From contig NW_026516665.1 of assembly GCF_025766255.1 (NCBI RefSeq), forward strand, positions 1-64,000: DNA of 64,000 bases, given 5' to 3'. The position numbers and the translations under genes are program-made. Shown piece after piece: positions 48,674 through 60,620 of this stretch; position 1 is the first letter of the stretch, and each line of letters starts with the position of its first letter. Origin of the DNA: Zychaea mexicana (taxonomy: Eukaryota; Mucoromycota; Mucoromycetes; Mucorales; Lichtheimiaceae). The notes beneath the pieces are model-generated. The model searched no databases and was not told the origin of the DNA. It worked only from the letters and a program-made list of their open reading frames with translations.

Positions 48674-48934
48674 ATGCCAACACGACAAAACCATCTAAAG
48701 GAGCTTTTCAAACGACGAAACGTAGTATATCATTGCGTAATTTGTAAACTACAATATCGACGGCTGATTCACTTTCAGCAACATTTGGAGCAAAGCACAG
48801 CACACACTCCAGGTTTAAAATGCTCTGTATGCGGTACTCATTTTCACAACCAGCACTTTTTGGAAAGACACCAAAACGGTCGAAAATGTCTGGCACGGCG
48901 TTCTGAATTGATTGCGCTACGTGCCTTACACTGA
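48674..48934 (+). CDS. Small two-finger C2H2-type protein
   Basis: An intronless frame of 86 residues. Finger 1 is C-x2-C-x12-H-x6-H (CVIC...HLEQSTAH), with a widened His spacing. Finger 2 is C-x2-C-x12-H-x5-C (CSVC...HQNGRKC), with a terminal Cys in place of His. The ends are basic (KRRN, RRSE). A strong TATA box lies upstream, and no other frame competes. The protein is almost nothing but the two fingers, so it could bind nucleic acid or a protein partner; alternatively it is one exon of a larger or decayed gene. It was chosen because both fingers are complete and the ATG directly precedes them. Confidence 0.6.
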   Translation: MPTRQNHLKELFKRRNVVYHCVICKLQYRRLIHFQQHLEQSTAHTPGLKCSVCGTHFHNQHFLERHQNGRKCLARRSELIALRALH

Positions 48935-49220
48935 CTAAAAGCAAGCCAATGTATCTGCTCCAGAAAACTGTAAACGAGCAACCAGACTCCTTATACATCA
49001 TCATCTCACCATTTAGATCGTTCCTCCTACTACCACTGACTGTATGTAAATCTACCCAAAGCTGTATATTACATCAACCTGTAATTTTTGATAGCACTAA
49101 TAACACAAGAAAACTCCATGTCTAATTTCTTCTCGCTCTCTGTTATGACAAAAACGAACTTTTGCGTGTAGCCCTATCTCCCCGCAATTGTAAAATCGCT
49201 TCTAATTCCCAAATTTCGGG
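48935..49220. other. Intergenic spacer
   Basis: Under 300 bases of A/T-rich sequence separate the small zinc-finger gene from the SINE-like element. Nothing is recognised. Confidence 0.4.
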
Positions 49221-49353
49221 AGCGCTGGTCCCGGATTGGTCAAGGCGGTGGCCTTTTGTGCAGAGGCTGTTGATTCGAGCCTAACTTTCGGTTGTCCTTC
49301 GCTATGGACCTGGTGTGGATCTCTCATCTCGCCGAATAGACAAAAAAAAAACA
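49221..49353 (+). mobile_element. tRNA-derived SINE candidate
   Basis: An internal A-box-like GATTGGTCAAGG and B-box-like GATTCGAGCC are spaced about 40 bases apart, as in RNA polymerase III promoters. Between them GCCTT and GAGGC can pair around a seven-base loop TTGTGCA, giving a GTG (His) anticodon-like triplet. The acceptor stem does not close, so this is not a working tRNA. A non-tRNA body of about 60 bases then ends in an A-rich tail at about 49341-49350. This layout (tRNA-like head, unrelated body, A tail) is that of a SINE. A pseudo-tRNA is the alternative. Confidence 0.4.
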
Positions 49354-52300
49354 AGGGTGGTAGTCCCTTAAGATCTTGATTGCTCCAGTAGACGACTCTC
49401 TAAACCGTTTTGGTCGTCCTGAAAAAAACTTACTTCAGCCACGACTTCAGCCAGAAACGACAACCATTCGACGTTGTGCTAAACAAGGGAATTTTTATTG
49501 CAGTCAAGCAGCACGCTGCCGCATTGCTCTCCTTGGAACCTAGTTCGTTGGAAGGTGCCAACTGGTTGGCGAACTATGACACGAAAAGTTGGCGCTGCTA
49601 TGTATGGAAGTATATAAGCGTAGTGTAAAGGCAATCAAAGGTGAGGAAGAAGAACGAGGGACTTTGTTCGAAAATCACTGTTTTCGAATACGCACGTTTG
49701 CACCAATTCGTCATCTCTGACTGCCCTGCCCTATGAATTACGCGTGGACGCACTGCAGCAAATCAGCTGCCTTCACCTTGATGGAAATCGTTGCTCCTCG
49801 TATCAAGTTTATTCAAATCTCCGCGCATGGTGTCTCACAAGGCAAGGGGTAGATTCCATGGGATCTTAAGAGAGACGATCTTGGATAAAAGTCACTAGTT
49901 ACCAAAGAGAACAAAGACTTCTTTACTAGGACATTAAGAGCATTTTTTACACATTTTTTTGCAAAATAGATCTGGCTAGTAGTAAGAGCTATTGATATCT
50001 ATCTGTCCTGCCCAAACTACACTGCTTCTCGCCACTGTCTATGAGCCACCACTGCCTTATTATCTACAGCAAATTATGAAAGACTCCACTAAACTTCGAC
50101 ACTTTGGAATGAGAGGGCGGTAACAAGAAACACGTCATAGAACCAGGACATGCGTACTCAAGACAGCATTATGATACGAGGATGATTCCTGGTCTTTTAT
50201 TTTGTATGAAAAATATATCGTTAGGTAATAGGACATCCCGTCAATATATAGTTGATACAAGCAATATTTGCAGACAAGCCAAAGGACTATCAAAGAAAGA
50301 AGTTAGAGCAAGCCATACTTGGAGTATTTAGTAAAAGCAAGCAACAATTGAAACAATCACTCACCACTTCGTATTTCCAGAACAGATCGTCGCGGCCCCT
50401 ACCCTACCCTCCCATTGCTGGGAGAACCTCCACTTTTGTCTGGGCTCCAGAACCTATCATAGATGCAGATAGAAAAGAAACGAAAAACAATCATCCCGTC
50501 GCTCGCTCTTCAGACGTTTTCTTGTGTATATTTTGCCACTAACCTTTCTCTGTGACGCCTCCTCTTATCCGTGTACGTGACCTCACCATACTGCCCAATC
50601 CCGTATGGCTGCCTGCTACGGCGGCATGACCCTGACAATCATCGCATTTAGTTGTGGCCGCGCTCAACTGCATAGTCTCTACGTGTTGCCGACCCGTGCC
50701 CCGAACCTAACGTCTATGCGTGGCCGGTGGTCAGTTTATCGAGTCATTTCCAGGACTCAGCAAGCGGTCACAGGGAGTACAGGATCAAGAGGTGGGCGCA
50801 GGTCACGATTTACTGGAGAGGTGCATGCGCAATCGAACTTACCATGCTTTCGCTCTTCCACTCGCAAGGTAAACCAAAATTTCTTTCAGGCCTTCCGACA
50901 AAAGAGAAAAAGGTTAGGCATCGCCCAATCCGCGAACCAATCCTGATAAATCTTAACAACTACAGCAACGAAGGCACGTAGAAAATCAAGTTATTAAGAC
51001 GTAAATACCAGAAGAATGCTACCCTAGTTGAAGAAGTACAGAAAAAGAATAGTTACCCTGTAGTCGTCACGCATATCCGTCCGCCGCCGCTACTACTACT
51101 ACTACACACGCAAAATCAACGACAATGATTAAAAGAAACGTTGGTGACGCATTGGAAAAAAAAAACAAGTTGGAGATCATTGAAATTTGAAAGGTGTTTT
51201 AAAGTAGGAGGAAAAACTTACACTGTAAAGGTCCCATAGTACACCGCGTGTGCCAAAAGCAGATTCGCTGATAAGGATTCATAAAGAAAGCGAATTGCCA
51301 ATGGAGTATGTGTTAGAAAAAAGAACTCTTTTGAAAGAGCGAGTGAGGAACTGATTGAAGTAACTCGTTCGCGCATTGCTCTACTTACACGCCCAGGTTT
51401 GTTGCCATCACGGTTCTTGTTGAAAGAGACAAGAGTGGTGATGGAAAAAACCTTTACTTGACTGTCAAATTATTGAAACAACGACACAACCATGGCGCAC
51501 TGCCTAAGCCTCGCTGCTTCGCTGCTTTTTTCTGCATGGGATATCATTAAGAGAGAAAAGAGGAGGTTTAGACATACACCGAGTATCTCCATGTCTCCCG
51601 GTTCGTGCCTCGTCTGCATTACACCCTGAGCTCCGCACCTTTTGCAGGTACCTTTTTTGTGTAGACGATGATTTATTGAAATACCGTTGTTGTCGGTATT
51701 TATAATGTCAGAAAAGAGGGTTGACAAACGCACTATGAAAAAGTACTGATTTCAATGTAATGCGGGCTGCTACACCGTCGGGCCAGAAGGTTGATCCTTG
51801 AAACACTTGATGCCAATGGGAGTCCCATATGTGGAGTATGGTAGTGGCGATGATACATATGAACTCTGGTTTGACCGTGAGCGGGAAGGTGTTGAGAGAC
51901 CTACTGTAATGTGATCACACGTCAAAGACTCATGGTCGACAAGGAAGCGCTTTGCAGGTACCGCTATACTCGCACGGATAAACTGAAGGACCGGATGTGT
52001 CATAATCACCTCCTTACAACATAACATAGCAATCGTTGCCATCGTTACTTTACCTCACATGCTGCTGCAGAACCCCCATGCGTAGCTCATATAGCTTTCT
52101 CTATGTATTTGTTATCAAAACACACCTCCCCTGGCTAGTAGTACCTCCACCTTCTTGTGCGCCCTCTGAGTGTAAACTTCAATTCACTTCTTGCACGATT
52201 AACCATCATCTCCTCGTTAGTGCATACTGATGAGTTGACAGCGAATTTGGCATTATCATAGTAGTCACTAGATCAACTTAGTACTTTGGTGCTTTTGTGT

Positions 52301-53580
52301 ACCCATCGCTATACCTCTATTAGAGGAATCTCCTATGATATCTTTCTTCCCTGTGTATTTCGCTTGTCTACTTTTTACACTGTAAAGCGTCAATCAGTAG
52401 CATTGGTGCATATTATATCTGTTGTTTCGACCCCAATTCTACCACTGACACAATAAAACAGACGGTTATTCTGAGACAATTTAAGTCTATACACATCAGT
52501 ACTCTAAGCGTAAGTGAGAGGCGTACGCATAGATTCGTTTCCAAACACTCTGCTTTTCCGCCTTACAATACAATAATGTGAATCTTGGTGTTGTCCCACT
52601 CGAACAGTCGTATGTGGTGTTGGCTATTCCTAAATTTCTGTTTTCACATTGGCTTTTGATACGGACACTCTCTTCTATTTTTGATCCTCATCAGGTTACA
52701 CTCATCCTATAAATATATACTTGTGGGGGTTGTCCGCAAGGATGTTCACTTGTTATTGCTACTACAGATCAGTCGATATATCAACAGAAGAGAACCTTAA
52801 AGGGTACATGAAAAACATCCCTTAATGCTTTTCAAACTTTCTAGGATGTCTCTACACGGATGTGTTTATGCGCAGTAATTTCAATAAAGTATGAAAAGGC
52901 TCCTCAATAACAGTATACTTTGATATATATATATATATATATATATTATATTAAATCTTCAACTTCTTTCAACCTACGTTTATCACCCTACTACTGTATC
53001 CCAACACTATGGAGCAATTGATTGAAACTACTTACACCGAATAAAATATGCACTGTTACAATACGTATACGTCAAGTCCTATTAACTACATACTGTATAA
53101 GCACTAGCTATGGTGTGCATGCATTTCGCTAGAATACCTTCGTTGCTAGTTTTTCAAAAGAGAATACAGAGCGCAAACACATTTTAAATACATTGTTTAA
53201 ACACATTATTACACTGTCCAAAGACATCATCAGATAAGATATTTGGTTAACATCAAAAGTATATACAGACAACTACCACGGCAACCAGCTAAGCATTGTA
53301 GCATAGACACAATTGTAAAGCACGGAAACACTATACTCGGATTATCCAGCTTATGTAAGCAGTAGCAGTACGATTGCCATTATATCATGAATGTGGAAGA
53401 TCTTACACCTGTACAACGAGGGGCGGCTATAAGCCGATACTGTATGGACTGACGCAATATGATGCATAGGCGTATGTCGTTAGTGATCTCTTGATATCCT
53501 TTACGATAATTTAGAAAGAGAAGGTCTGCTTATGATGCACTTAGAATGGATGTCTTGTCACAAAAAAAAAAAGCACCTGG
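49354..53580. other. 4.2-kb gene-poor, relic-rich stretch
   Basis: No recognisable gene. Frames at 49410-49628, 50252-50542, 50605-50946 (plus), and 51470-51733 and 51770-52042 (minus) carry no domain I can name. A CxxC pair (CKRCG) in the frame at 51470-51733 is isolated. An AT microsatellite lies at 52923-52947. Confidence 0.45.
52923..52947. repeat. AT dinucleotide microsatellite
   Basis: About twelve AT units in the gene-poor right part of the window. Confidence 0.8.
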
Positions 53581-53619
53581 CAGTGGCAGGTGGAAACGAG
53601 CGGATGGGCGATGATAGCG

Positions 53620-53870
53620 GATAGTGTTATGCAAGCTAATCAATACTTATCATCAGCTGGTTCGGGCACCGTTTCACTGTGCCGATCCACGCCTGCCGGC
53701 TATCGCACATGCGATGAAGACTGCTGTCTTCGCACGTCGCTTTTGCTCCCAACCCAAAACCACTCTTCTATGCATCGCCATCGTTCAAGCGATCTGGTCA
53801 GCACATTGGTTTTTCATATTCGAAGGCCACCCTTTCATCCGCAGGCAGTAGCTGCTCATGCCACTGCCAT
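53620..53870 (+). pseudogene. Possible LINE reverse-transcriptase tail fragment
   Basis: A frame around 53780-53850 reads IVQAIWSAHWFFIFEGHPF, resembling, from memory, the extreme C-terminus of fungal non-LTR reverse transcriptases (a conserved W-x-x-HW followed by F-x-x-x-PF). The neighbouring 53590-53700 frame is in another phase. No polymerase or endonuclease motif remains. It is a short degraded fragment at best. Confidence 0.3.
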
Positions 53871-54119
53871 CTATCACCGCACATATAAATAGGTTTCTCT
53901 TTTCCGTCACTTCTCTGTTCCTCATTTTCTCATACATGTATTCACACCCAATAGTCCGTCACTCCTCTGGACACTCTGTTGGGAATAAGTTCTGCCTCCA
54001 GACCATAAAAAAAATACTTATGATCAGAATGATTGGGCGTGTACTAGTTTTGGTTAGCGCCAAGCTCAAGCCAGGGATCAAAGGGTCTCGGTACAGTGTC
54101 TACCGTCAATGTTGCTTAT

Positions 54120-54960
54120 GTTGAATACGAGATTATTTTTGGATTTATACCGCGTCGATATTGGCCGGTGAACAATAGCTTCGGATGATAACGATATATT
54201 CGCGCAAGGTGTTGGCGAAATATACATCATTTTTGGTTTGGAGTAAGTATGTGCTGAATGGTCGTATCCAGCTTCCTGATGGGATAAATGAGCCATTGTA
54301 GAAAGTCTCGGCCGTTGTTGGATTAACCATGGTGCGATGTGGTGGCGTGTGTAACAAACAAAAGACGCACTCTTAATCAAGTATCAAGTATATACCCACG
54401 ATCCCTCAAGCCCGCAATGATGGAGGTGGCCAACTTAAAATAGAGTGTCAAGAGCATGGCTGTTTTCAACATAGTATGCGCGTCATCCTGTATACAGGCT
54501 GCTTCAATATTTGGCTTGGTCATTTTGTCAACCACTTCCCTCAGCTGATGTATGATACATGTGAAAAAAAAAGATGAGAAAAAAAGAAAACAAAAAAAAA
54601 CAGGATGGTGGGCTCGTAGCCTCAGAACAATTTTTTGTTCTTTTCGATTATTTTCGCGAGCACGACTACGCAACCAAAAAGATTCGCAGCGCTTTTTTCA
54701 CACAGTTTCAACCAGCGCAATGTACAGACTCGTAACAGCACGCACATACTGAGCCCTTGTCTTATCGATGCTCTGTGGCCAAGTTACGATGTTTTTTGCG
54801 CAGGGTCTCCATTGTACTTTGCTGTCATGCTCGGCTTCTTCATGCGAAGACCTTCCGTGCTGGCCGTGAATAAAATGGGGGGATGGAACCAAAGCTGCGG
54901 GACGTCACTCGCCCAAGCAAAAACATTACGCTGAATACGCTTATGGTGGTGTGGTTTTAG
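54120..54960 (-). other. Coding-like minus-strand stretches, unassigned
   Basis: Several frames with reasonable codon texture follow one another on the minus strand: 54892-54698 (containing WPQSIDKTRAQYVRAV), then after a CATCAG acceptor a stretch beginning LREVVDKMTKPNIEA and ending at a stop near 54380, and a third (start MVNPTTAETFYN, with YCSPANIDAV) ending near 54145. Splicing between the first two is possible through a GT donor near 54630. No family is recognised; it may be a decayed gene. Confidence 0.3.
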
Positions 54961-55340
54961 ACTACTTGTCGTTTTTAGTCTCGCATTGAGCTCGCTCGCT
55001 GGTCAGCTTAACCAACGATAATCCTAAGCTGGCAAGCGTGGTGGATGCATTTCCTGGTCGCTTCTTTTTATTATTTCTAGCTTGGGAGTAAGTTCCAAAA
55101 GATAAGGCTTTCACCCTGTGGGCACATGATATCGCGGTCACGTCTTGTGATAAGAATCGCGTAAACAATATAAAACAAGCACTTTCCACTCACAAAGAAA
55201 AATTTTTATCGCTCAGGTTTTCCGCTTTTTTGTATTTGAATGGTAAGTAAGAATGAGCTTTCAATTGTGCAAGAAGAAAAAAGTTTGTAATCAAAAGCTT
55301 TACTCTTTACTAAATGATTTTTCTCGGACAATGTTTTAAA

Positions 55341-56090
55341 GATGGTTTTCCAGGGTCCAGGGTTTCCAATCGAGGGCCGGTCTTTTCTCTTGACTGTCTT
55401 TGTCTTTCTATCTAGCACACAATGGAAAGCCCTCATGTCAAATAAGTCAACCACAGTTCGTTCGCCTTCCCTAGTGGTTGTGCAGTTCGACGGAAAGTTT
55501 GAGATCTGGCATGTTGGTGGTCATTGATGGTATTGAGGCGAGCAGTCGAGCGGGGGATCGGCGGCCACAGTAATTCATAAGGTTGTTTCAATCTGATTGG
55601 CATGGTAGGTCGCGTAGCTGCAGTAGAAGGAGTAGCACCATTAAGGAACATGAGAATCACTCACGTTATACAAGCAAACAAGCTAACTTGTACTTTTTCT
55701 GTTTTGCTGTAGGATGCCTCCAGGGTTCCAGGGTTTCAATCAAAAACCGATCTTTTCCTTCGGCTGTACTTGTCTTTCTATCTAGCACAATGGAAAGCTC
55801 TCATGTCAAATAAGTCAACCACAGTTCGTTCGCCTTCCCCTAGTGGTTGTGCAGTTCGACGGAAAGTTTGAGATCTGGCATGTTAGTGGTCATTGATGGT
55901 ATTGAGGCGGGCAGTCGCGAGGGAAATCGGCGGCCACAGTAGTTCTCAAAGCAAGTGACTTCATTCCGATTGGCATGGTAGGTCTTTTAACTAAATAAAG
56001 GGGCAGCAAACATAGGAACATGGAGAACCCAGTTCATACAGCAGACAACTAACCTTATTTTGTGTAGGATGCCGCCAGGGTCCGCGGTCT
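55341..56090. repeat. Tandem duplication of 355-372-base units
   Basis: Unit 1 starts at about 55341 and unit 2 at 55713. A third, truncated start follows at 56068 (GATGCCGCCAGGGTCC). Shared blocks include CAGGGTTCCAGGGTTT-type starts, AATGGAAAGC, GTCAAATAAGTCAACCACAG, GTTCGACGGAAAGTTTGAG and ATTGATGGTATTGAGGCG. The units have diverged by substitutions and small indels. Open frames inside them are not conserved between units. The array runs directly up to the 24-base minisatellite. Confidence 0.85.
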
Positions 56091-56256
56091 GACTGAATCG
56101 AAAGGCGCTCTGTCCTTGCGTGTGACTTGTTTGGATCCATTGTAGACCCTCCTCTCGTGTTCACTTGCAGACGGTCTTTGCACGTTCCCTCTGCATGGCA
56201 AAGCTAACGCGGTCATTCTCTTGCTAATCCCTGGTGCTTCGTGGAGACCGGTGTAT

Positions 56257-58025
56257 TTCTTTCAGCCTTTGGGAATCTATTTCTTTCAGCCTTTCGGGCA
56301 TCTTTTTCTTTCAGCCTTTGGGCATCTATATCTTTCAGCCCTTGGACTTCTATTTCTTTCAGCCCTTGGACTTCTATTTCTTTCAGCCCATGGACTTCTA
56401 TATCTTTCAGCCCTTGGACTTCTATTTCTTTCAGCCCATGGACTTCTATATCTTTCAGCCTTTGGGCATCTATTTCTTTCAGCCCTTGGTCTTCTATATC
56501 TTTCAGCCTTTGGGCATCTATTTCTTTCAGCCCTTGGTCTTCTATATCTTTCAGCCCTTGGACTTCTATTTCTTTCAGCCCTTGGTCTTCTATATCTTTC
56601 AGCCTTTGGGCATCTATTTCTTTCAGCCCTTGGTCTTCTATATCTTTCAGCCCTTGGTCTTCTATATCTTTCAGCCTTTGGGCTTCTATTTCTTTCAGCC
56701 CTTGGTCTTCTATATCTTTCAGCCTTTGGGAATCTATTTCTTTCAGCCCTTGGTCTTCTATATCTTTCAGCCTTTGGGCATCTATTTCTTTCAGCCCTTG
56801 GTCTTCTATATCTTTCAGCCTTTCGGGCATCTTTTTCTTTCAGCCCTTGGGCATCTATTTCTTTCAGCCCTTGGACTTCTATTTCTTTCAGCCCTTGGTC
56901 TTCTATATCTTTCAGCCTTTGGGCATCTATTTCTTTAAGCCCTTGGTCTTCTATATCTTTCAGCCTTTGGGCATCTATTTCTTTCAGCCCTTGGTCTTCT
57001 ATATCTTTCAGCCTTTGGGCATCTATTTCTTTCAGCCCTTGGTCTTCTATATCTTTCAGCCTTTGGGCATCTATTTCTTTCAGCCCTTGGTCTTCTATAT
57101 CTTTCAGCCTTTCGGGCATCTTTTTCTTTCAGCCCTTGGGCATCTATTTCTTTCAGCCCTTGGACTTCTATTTCTTTCAGCCCTTGGTCTTCTATATCTT
57201 TCAGCCTTTGGGCATCTATTTCTTTAAGCCCTTGGTCTTCTATATCTTTCAGCCTTTGGGCATCTATTTCTTTCAGCCCTTGGTCTTCTATATCTTTCAG
57301 CCTTTGGGCTTCTATTTCTTTCAGCCCTTGGTCTTCTATATCTTTCAGCCTTTGGGCATCTATTTCTTTCAGCCCTTGGTCTTCTATATCTTTCAGCCTT
57401 TGGGCATCTATTTCTTTCAGCCCTTGGTCTTCTATATCTTTCAGCCTTTGGGCATCTATTTCTTTCAGCCCTTGGTCTTCTATATCTTTCAGCCTTTGGG
57501 CATCTATTTCTTTCAGCCCTTGGTCTTCTATATCTTTCAGCCTTTGGGCATCTATTTCTTTCAGCCCTTGGTCTTCTATATCTTTCAGCCTTTGGGCACT
57601 TTCAGCCCTTGGTCTTCTATTTCTTTCAGCCTTTGGGCATCTATTTCTTTCAGCCCTTGGTCTTCTATTTCTTTCAGCCCTTGGACTTCTATTTCTTTCA
57701 GCCCTTGGACTTCTATTTCTTTCAGCCCTTGGACTTCTATTTCTTTCAGCCCTTGGACTTCTATTTCTTTCAGCCCTTGGGCATCTATTTCTTTCAGCCC
57801 TTGGACTTCTATATCTTTCAGCCTTTGGGCATCTATTTCTTTCAGCCCTTGGTCTTCTATATCTTTCAGCCTTTGGGCTTCTATTTCTTTCAGCCCTTGG
57901 TCTTCTATTTCTTTCAGCCCTTGGACTTCTATTTCTTTCAGCCCTTGGACTTCTATTTCTTTCAGCCCTTGGGCATCTATTTCTTTCAGCCTTCGGGCAT
58001 CTATTTCTTTCAGCCTTCGGGCTGT
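56257..58025. repeat. 1.77-kb minisatellite of 24-base units
   Basis: Roughly 74 units of the form TTTCAGCCCTTGGTCTTCTATATC, alternating over long stretches with TTTCAGCCTTTGGGCATCTATTTC, so the higher-order period is 48 bases. Because 24 is a multiple of 3 and the unit has no stop in most frames, long frames open on both strands: plus 56221-58194, and minus 56213-56830 and 56286-57119. Read on the minus strand the units give an eight-residue repeat, LKEIDAQR / LKDIEDQG, that would form a charged helix. One-base changes at TTTCGGGC and a deletion near 57597 shift the frame, so no single coding frame crosses the array. Confidence 0.95.
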
Positions 58026-58059
58026 TTTTTTAAAGTTAAAGAAAATGATAAAACAAAGG

Positions 58060-58670
58060 TTCGATCTCCTTGAACGACACTACCTTTGCTCAAGCAAGTG
58101 CAGTTTGCAAAAGTCTTTTAATTCGCGAATAAAGCCATTAAAGCTGTCCAAACATTATGCATTCCTTTTGCTAGGTTTAACACTTCATGTTTGAATGTAT
58201 GCTTTTATTTTTGTTAAGATGCAGAAGCATAAAGATAAATGTGTATAAACTCCTAGCGTAAGTGATTGCTGGTGTGTTGGGAGAACTACCTGCGTGATCG
58301 AGTCTCTCTATACGTGAACAAGGCACGCCTTTATACACATGATACACCCACAGCTCCTCTTGGCCCTGGCTCATTTGGTCGAATATGTAGGGCGTAAAAC
58401 CCTGAGACAGGGTTAATATGTCATATTTAACCCTGAAGTCCTGAGCAATATTACTGGCTAAATACACGTACCTTGTTTATGCACTATGACGAGCACCATG
58501 ATCGATCCATCCTAGTTGACCATGCTGATGACTGATCCATGCCGATGTCCACGACATTGATCAACCTTACGGGTTGCTTTTTGTCAAGTTTGATTATAAT
58601 GGATACTGTATGTTGTATTACGCGTAGAGAAGTATGTTTGTTTATATGATATATCATGACGACAGCTCTC
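58060..58670. other. Spacer between minisatellite and Crypton
   Basis: No gene recognised. The minus frame 58467-58177 (start MYLASNIAQDFR, with GFTPYIFDQMSQG) has no family I know. Confidence 0.4.
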
Positions 58671-58674
58671 TTTT

Positions 58675-60620
58675 TTATATACCTGGAAACATCTCTACAT
58701 GTTTCCACTTTTCTACGTTTTCACCCATCCAATGCAAGGATCTTGGCTTTTGTTCTCCTCCAGGGCACCACTCAACCTTCGGATTTTGCCGCCAGAGCTC
58801 AACCATGCGTATAGCTCTTTCATTTTGCTGCTGTAAACTATGATATTTGATAAACTTTTCGACGCCTTTGATGACCGCGTTCCTACGATTGAACTTTTTG
58901 GCCTGGTCCTTGCGCCACTTTGTTTTCCATTGTAACTCTAGGTCTTTGATAGATGGCAACCGGATATCCCTTCGTGCCATTCGCGCCAAAGGTCGGTCAC
59001 TGTTGCTACACCATCGTTTAATCTGTAGTGTGGAGGTTGAGAGCAGTGTTGAAAAGCGACGAAGAGGTTGAGGCAGGCATGGGCGTGTTATTAGACGGAA
59101 TTGGTGGGGTGATAATGTCGGCAATGGATGGTGGGGTGTCAGTTAGAGCGGCAAAGGATGGAGCGACAGTAGCAGCTGCAGAGTTGGCAGCCGAAGGTGT
59201 AGTATTAACCGGAACATTCGTTGATTGCGATTTTGGAGTCCATTGAACCGATATCGTGAGGCGTCCGTTCGCAAGGTCACCCATAAACTGGTTGAATGTG
59301 CGGTTATGCTCTTCAACCAATTGTGTGTTACGATCGACTTTTTGATTAAGATCGGTATACATCTGCCGTGAAAAACCATGCAGTTGTGGCATCGCTCTTG
59401 ATAAGGTGAGGTCCTCTGGTGGGGGAGCCGTTTCGATGGAGGTCGCTAGATTACTAGAGTAATATAAATCATCGTAAGTCACTACATCATGTAATAATCT
59501 AACTTATACGATAAACATCGTGATTACTCACTTTTTACATGCAATATATTCTGGATCACTGCAAATAGTAGCATTCCAGATAGATAACTGAGGGTGGCGT
59601 TTCATCATTGGCACGGAGTCTTGTAGTATTGTCTTGCGTAGAATGCGTAGCATCTTGAGAAATCCGTTGCCATTGGTCGACCCATGGGAAAACCTTCTTT
59701 TGTAACGTTTCTGATGGTTGGACCCCATCGCGAGGTAACCAGAAAGTTTTTCCAGTGGCATCAAACGTTGCCATTGCGCGCAACTGTCGGCGAGGTAAGT
59801 TCGTTAAATAGGATCCTTCCATCGCGTCGCTTGTCCATCGACCTGCGCGTCGGATAGCCGAATCGCTAACCTCGACCATATCCGCCATTTTTGCTCCCGA
59901 CTTTCTTCCTGCATGCGTAACGGCTGTTGATACGATTTTGCATGTGTCGAATGCCTTTTTAAGTGCCTTGTAATGCGCCGGTTGCTCAACATTCTTGGTA
60001 AAATCAGCAGGGTCGCTCTTGCAGAGTTTAATGTTGTACCATGTTTGAGGCCGTGTCATATCCGGGAATGGTTCGCCTTGGATGTGCCAACGATGGAAAA
60101 AGTATAATCCTAGAGCCATCCATGTGCAAGTTTCGACATGCGCACACCGGATGGCAGATCCATGCTCTGCTTTACCGAACTGGTTTGTCTTGCCATGGTC
60201 CAAGAGCAAAAGCAAACAAGGGGATTCTTGTCAGGCGTGAGTCCTTCTCCTTGTAATGGGATGACGTGTATATCTGCCAACTTAATCTGTCGAACATTCT
60301 CGCCACGCATGAGCGCAAAGTGTGATACCAACATCATGACTGCGTTTCGATACTGCTCGGATGTGTCGCGCGTCAGGAAGTAATCGATGATTATGGCCAG
60401 TTCTTCAATCGTTGAGTATCCATTGAAAATGGATCCGGCAGCGCGATCTTTGATATCCTCTTTCCTTTCGTTTCTTAGCAACGACTTCACATCCGGAATT
60501 CGTGGGTTATTACTGGGATCGTTCAATCGAAGAGCGCATTGGTCGTGGAAAAGCTGGATGATTGCACTGACGTACTGCCCAATCGTACTAAAACCGATCG
60601 TGTAAAACTCGTGTTCTTCC
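58675..60620 (-). pseudogene. Crypton transposon: tyrosine recombinase with GCR1_C domain, frameshifted
   Basis: The minus strand encodes, in order, an N-terminal recombinase part (FSTIGQYVSAIIQLFHDQ, 60600-60540), MRGENVRQIKLADI with the first catalytic Arg, then after a frame change near 60215 DHGKTNQFG and LGLYFFHRWH, the HAGR pair (His/Arg), RRAGRW and the Tyr in GSYLTNLPRRQL. A second shift near 59690 leads to a stretch ending at a GTGAGT donor near 59534. An intron to about 59460 follows, then a Pro/Thr/Ala linker and the GCR1_C DNA-binding domain (TVTDLWREWHEG, then in another frame LPSIKDLELQWKTKWRKDQA). Cryptons are DNA transposons that move by a tyrosine recombinase of the R-H-R-Y type and lack terminal inverted repeats. 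At least four frame breaks make this copy inactive. The 5' end is missing or unrecognisable. Confidence 0.85.

Noticed and set aside
49221..49310. A tRNA-His gene
   Set aside because: An anticodon-like GTG loop and Pol III boxes are present, but the acceptor stem has no pairing partner and the T stem has a mismatch; a SINE head or pseudo-tRNA fits better.
56221..58194. A 657-codon plus-strand open frame
   Set aside because: It is created by the 24-base minisatellite, whose length is a multiple of three and which lacks stops; indels inside the array change frame without closing it.
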